A DNA stretch of 5,219 nt, taken from assembly GCA_910585935.1 (NCBI GenBank), contig CAJUHN010000277.1, positions 1 to 5,219 of the forward strand. Reading direction: 5' to 3'. Positions 4,750 through 5,219 of the stretch are shown piece by piece (positions within the stretch are counted from its first letter, which is position 1; each line of letters begins with the position of its first letter). The notes beneath the pieces are model-generated. The model was not told where the DNA came from and did no database searches. It saw only the letters and a list, made by a program, of their open reading frames with translations. The DNA comes from an uncultured Lachnospiraceae bacterium (lineage in GTDB: Bacteria; Bacillota; Clostridia; Lachnospirales; Lachnospiraceae). A program made the translations under genes and the position numbers.

Positions 4750-5219
4750 ATGGCAGAACAGGTGAAAAAACCTTTAAAAATTACAGAAACCATTTTACGT
4801 GATGCACATCAGTCTTTGATCGCTACCAGAATGAGAACAGAGCAGATGTTACCTATCATAGATAAAATGGATAAAGTAGGATATCACTCCGTAGAATGTT
4901 GGGGTGGTGCGACATTTGATGCTTCCCTTCGTTTTTTAAAAGAAGACCCATGGGAAAGACTCAGAAAGCTGAAAGATGGTTTTAAAAATACAAAATTACA
5001 GATGTTATTTCGAGGACAAAATATTTTAGGATATAACCATTATGCAGATGATGTAGTAGAATACTTTGTTCAGAAATCTATTGCGAATGGAATCGATATT
5101 ATACGTATTTTTGACTGTTTTAACGATCTTCGTAACTTACAGACTGCTGTAAAAGCTGCGAATAAAGAAAAAGGTCATGCACAAGTGGCATTATCTTATA
5201 CATTAGGAGATGCTTATAC
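4750..5219 (+). CDS. oadA: Oxaloacetate decarboxylase alpha / pyruvate carboxylase subunit B, N-terminal part
   Basis: Only the first 156 residues are in the window; the gene continues beyond its end. They form the start of the HMGL-like TIM barrel of the OadA / PycB / transcarboxylase 5S family, which transfers a carboxyl group between oxaloacetate/pyruvate and biotin. TILRDAHQS (14-22) carries Asp18, the expected first metal ligand, and is followed by LIATRMRTEQM (23-33). WGGATFDA (51-58) and the RGQN motif (88-91) are typical, as is IFDCFNDLRN (120-129), where many relatives have FDALND or FDAMND. The metal-binding lysine and HxH motif lie further on and cannot be checked, nor can a C-terminal biotin domain. 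AGGAGG stands 7 nt before the ATG. Together with OadB, OadG and the separate biotin carrier it should make a Na+-pumping oxaloacetate decarboxylase, or the 5S-like half of a transcarboxylase. Confidence 0.94.
   Translation, partial: MAEQVKKPLKITETILRDAHQSLIATRMRTEQMLPIIDKMDKVGYHSVECWGGATFDASLRFLKEDPWERLRKLKDGFKNTKLQMLFRGQNILGYNHYADDVVEYFVQKSIANGIDIIRIFDCFNDLRNLQTAVKAANKEKGHAQVALSYTLGDAY

Overview
The window reads as chromosomal DNA of a low-GC, strictly anaerobic Firmicute, most likely a Clostridia member of Lachnospiraceae type. The clues are AT-rich intergenic DNA, A/T-ending codons, strong AGGAGG-type ribosome binding sites, sigma-A-like promoters, and a decarboxylase gene set typical of fermenting clostridia. 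The genus cannot be fixed from the sequence alone. Every gene seen is on the + strand.

Layout. Positions 1-80 are a GC-rich, hairpin-forming stretch with no recognisable gene. A near-consensus promoter (87-115) follows, and then a histidine-phosphatase (RHG family) gene (236-802). A second strong promoter (859-887), preceded by helically phased A-tracts, starts what looks like one long transcription unit: an acyl-CoA carboxyltransferase of the MmdA/PccB/12S family (940-2397), a small membrane gamma subunit of the OadG family (2409-2750), a 307-nt gap without a convincing gene, a biotin carrier protein (3058-3429), the sodium-translocating beta subunit OadB (3498-4649), and the start of an OadA/5S-type pyruvate carboxyltransferase (from 4750, cut by the window end). 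No rho-independent terminator is visible inside this unit.

How the genes fit together. The biotin carrier would shuttle CO2 from a carboxyltransferase to OadB. OadB decarboxylates carboxybiotin and couples this to Na+ export, and OadG would anchor the soluble parts to the membrane. The unusual point is that two carboxyltransferases of different substrate class (an acyl-CoA type and a 2-oxoacid type) share one visible biotin carrier and one visible pump. The set could therefore work as two alternative Na+ pumps (methylmalonyl-CoA-like and oxaloacetate decarboxylase), or as a transcarboxylase that moves CO2 between an acyl-CoA and pyruvate/oxaloacetate with a Na+-linked exit. No biotin carboxylase gene is in the window. 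The acyl-CoA carboxyltransferase differs from the usual family at several conserved motifs, so its substrate is left open.

Other points of interest are non-coding: phased A-tracts at the main promoter, interleaved inverted repeats before oadB, an 8-bp AT hairpin just before the biotin-carrier start site, and a bulged hairpin between oadB and oadA.
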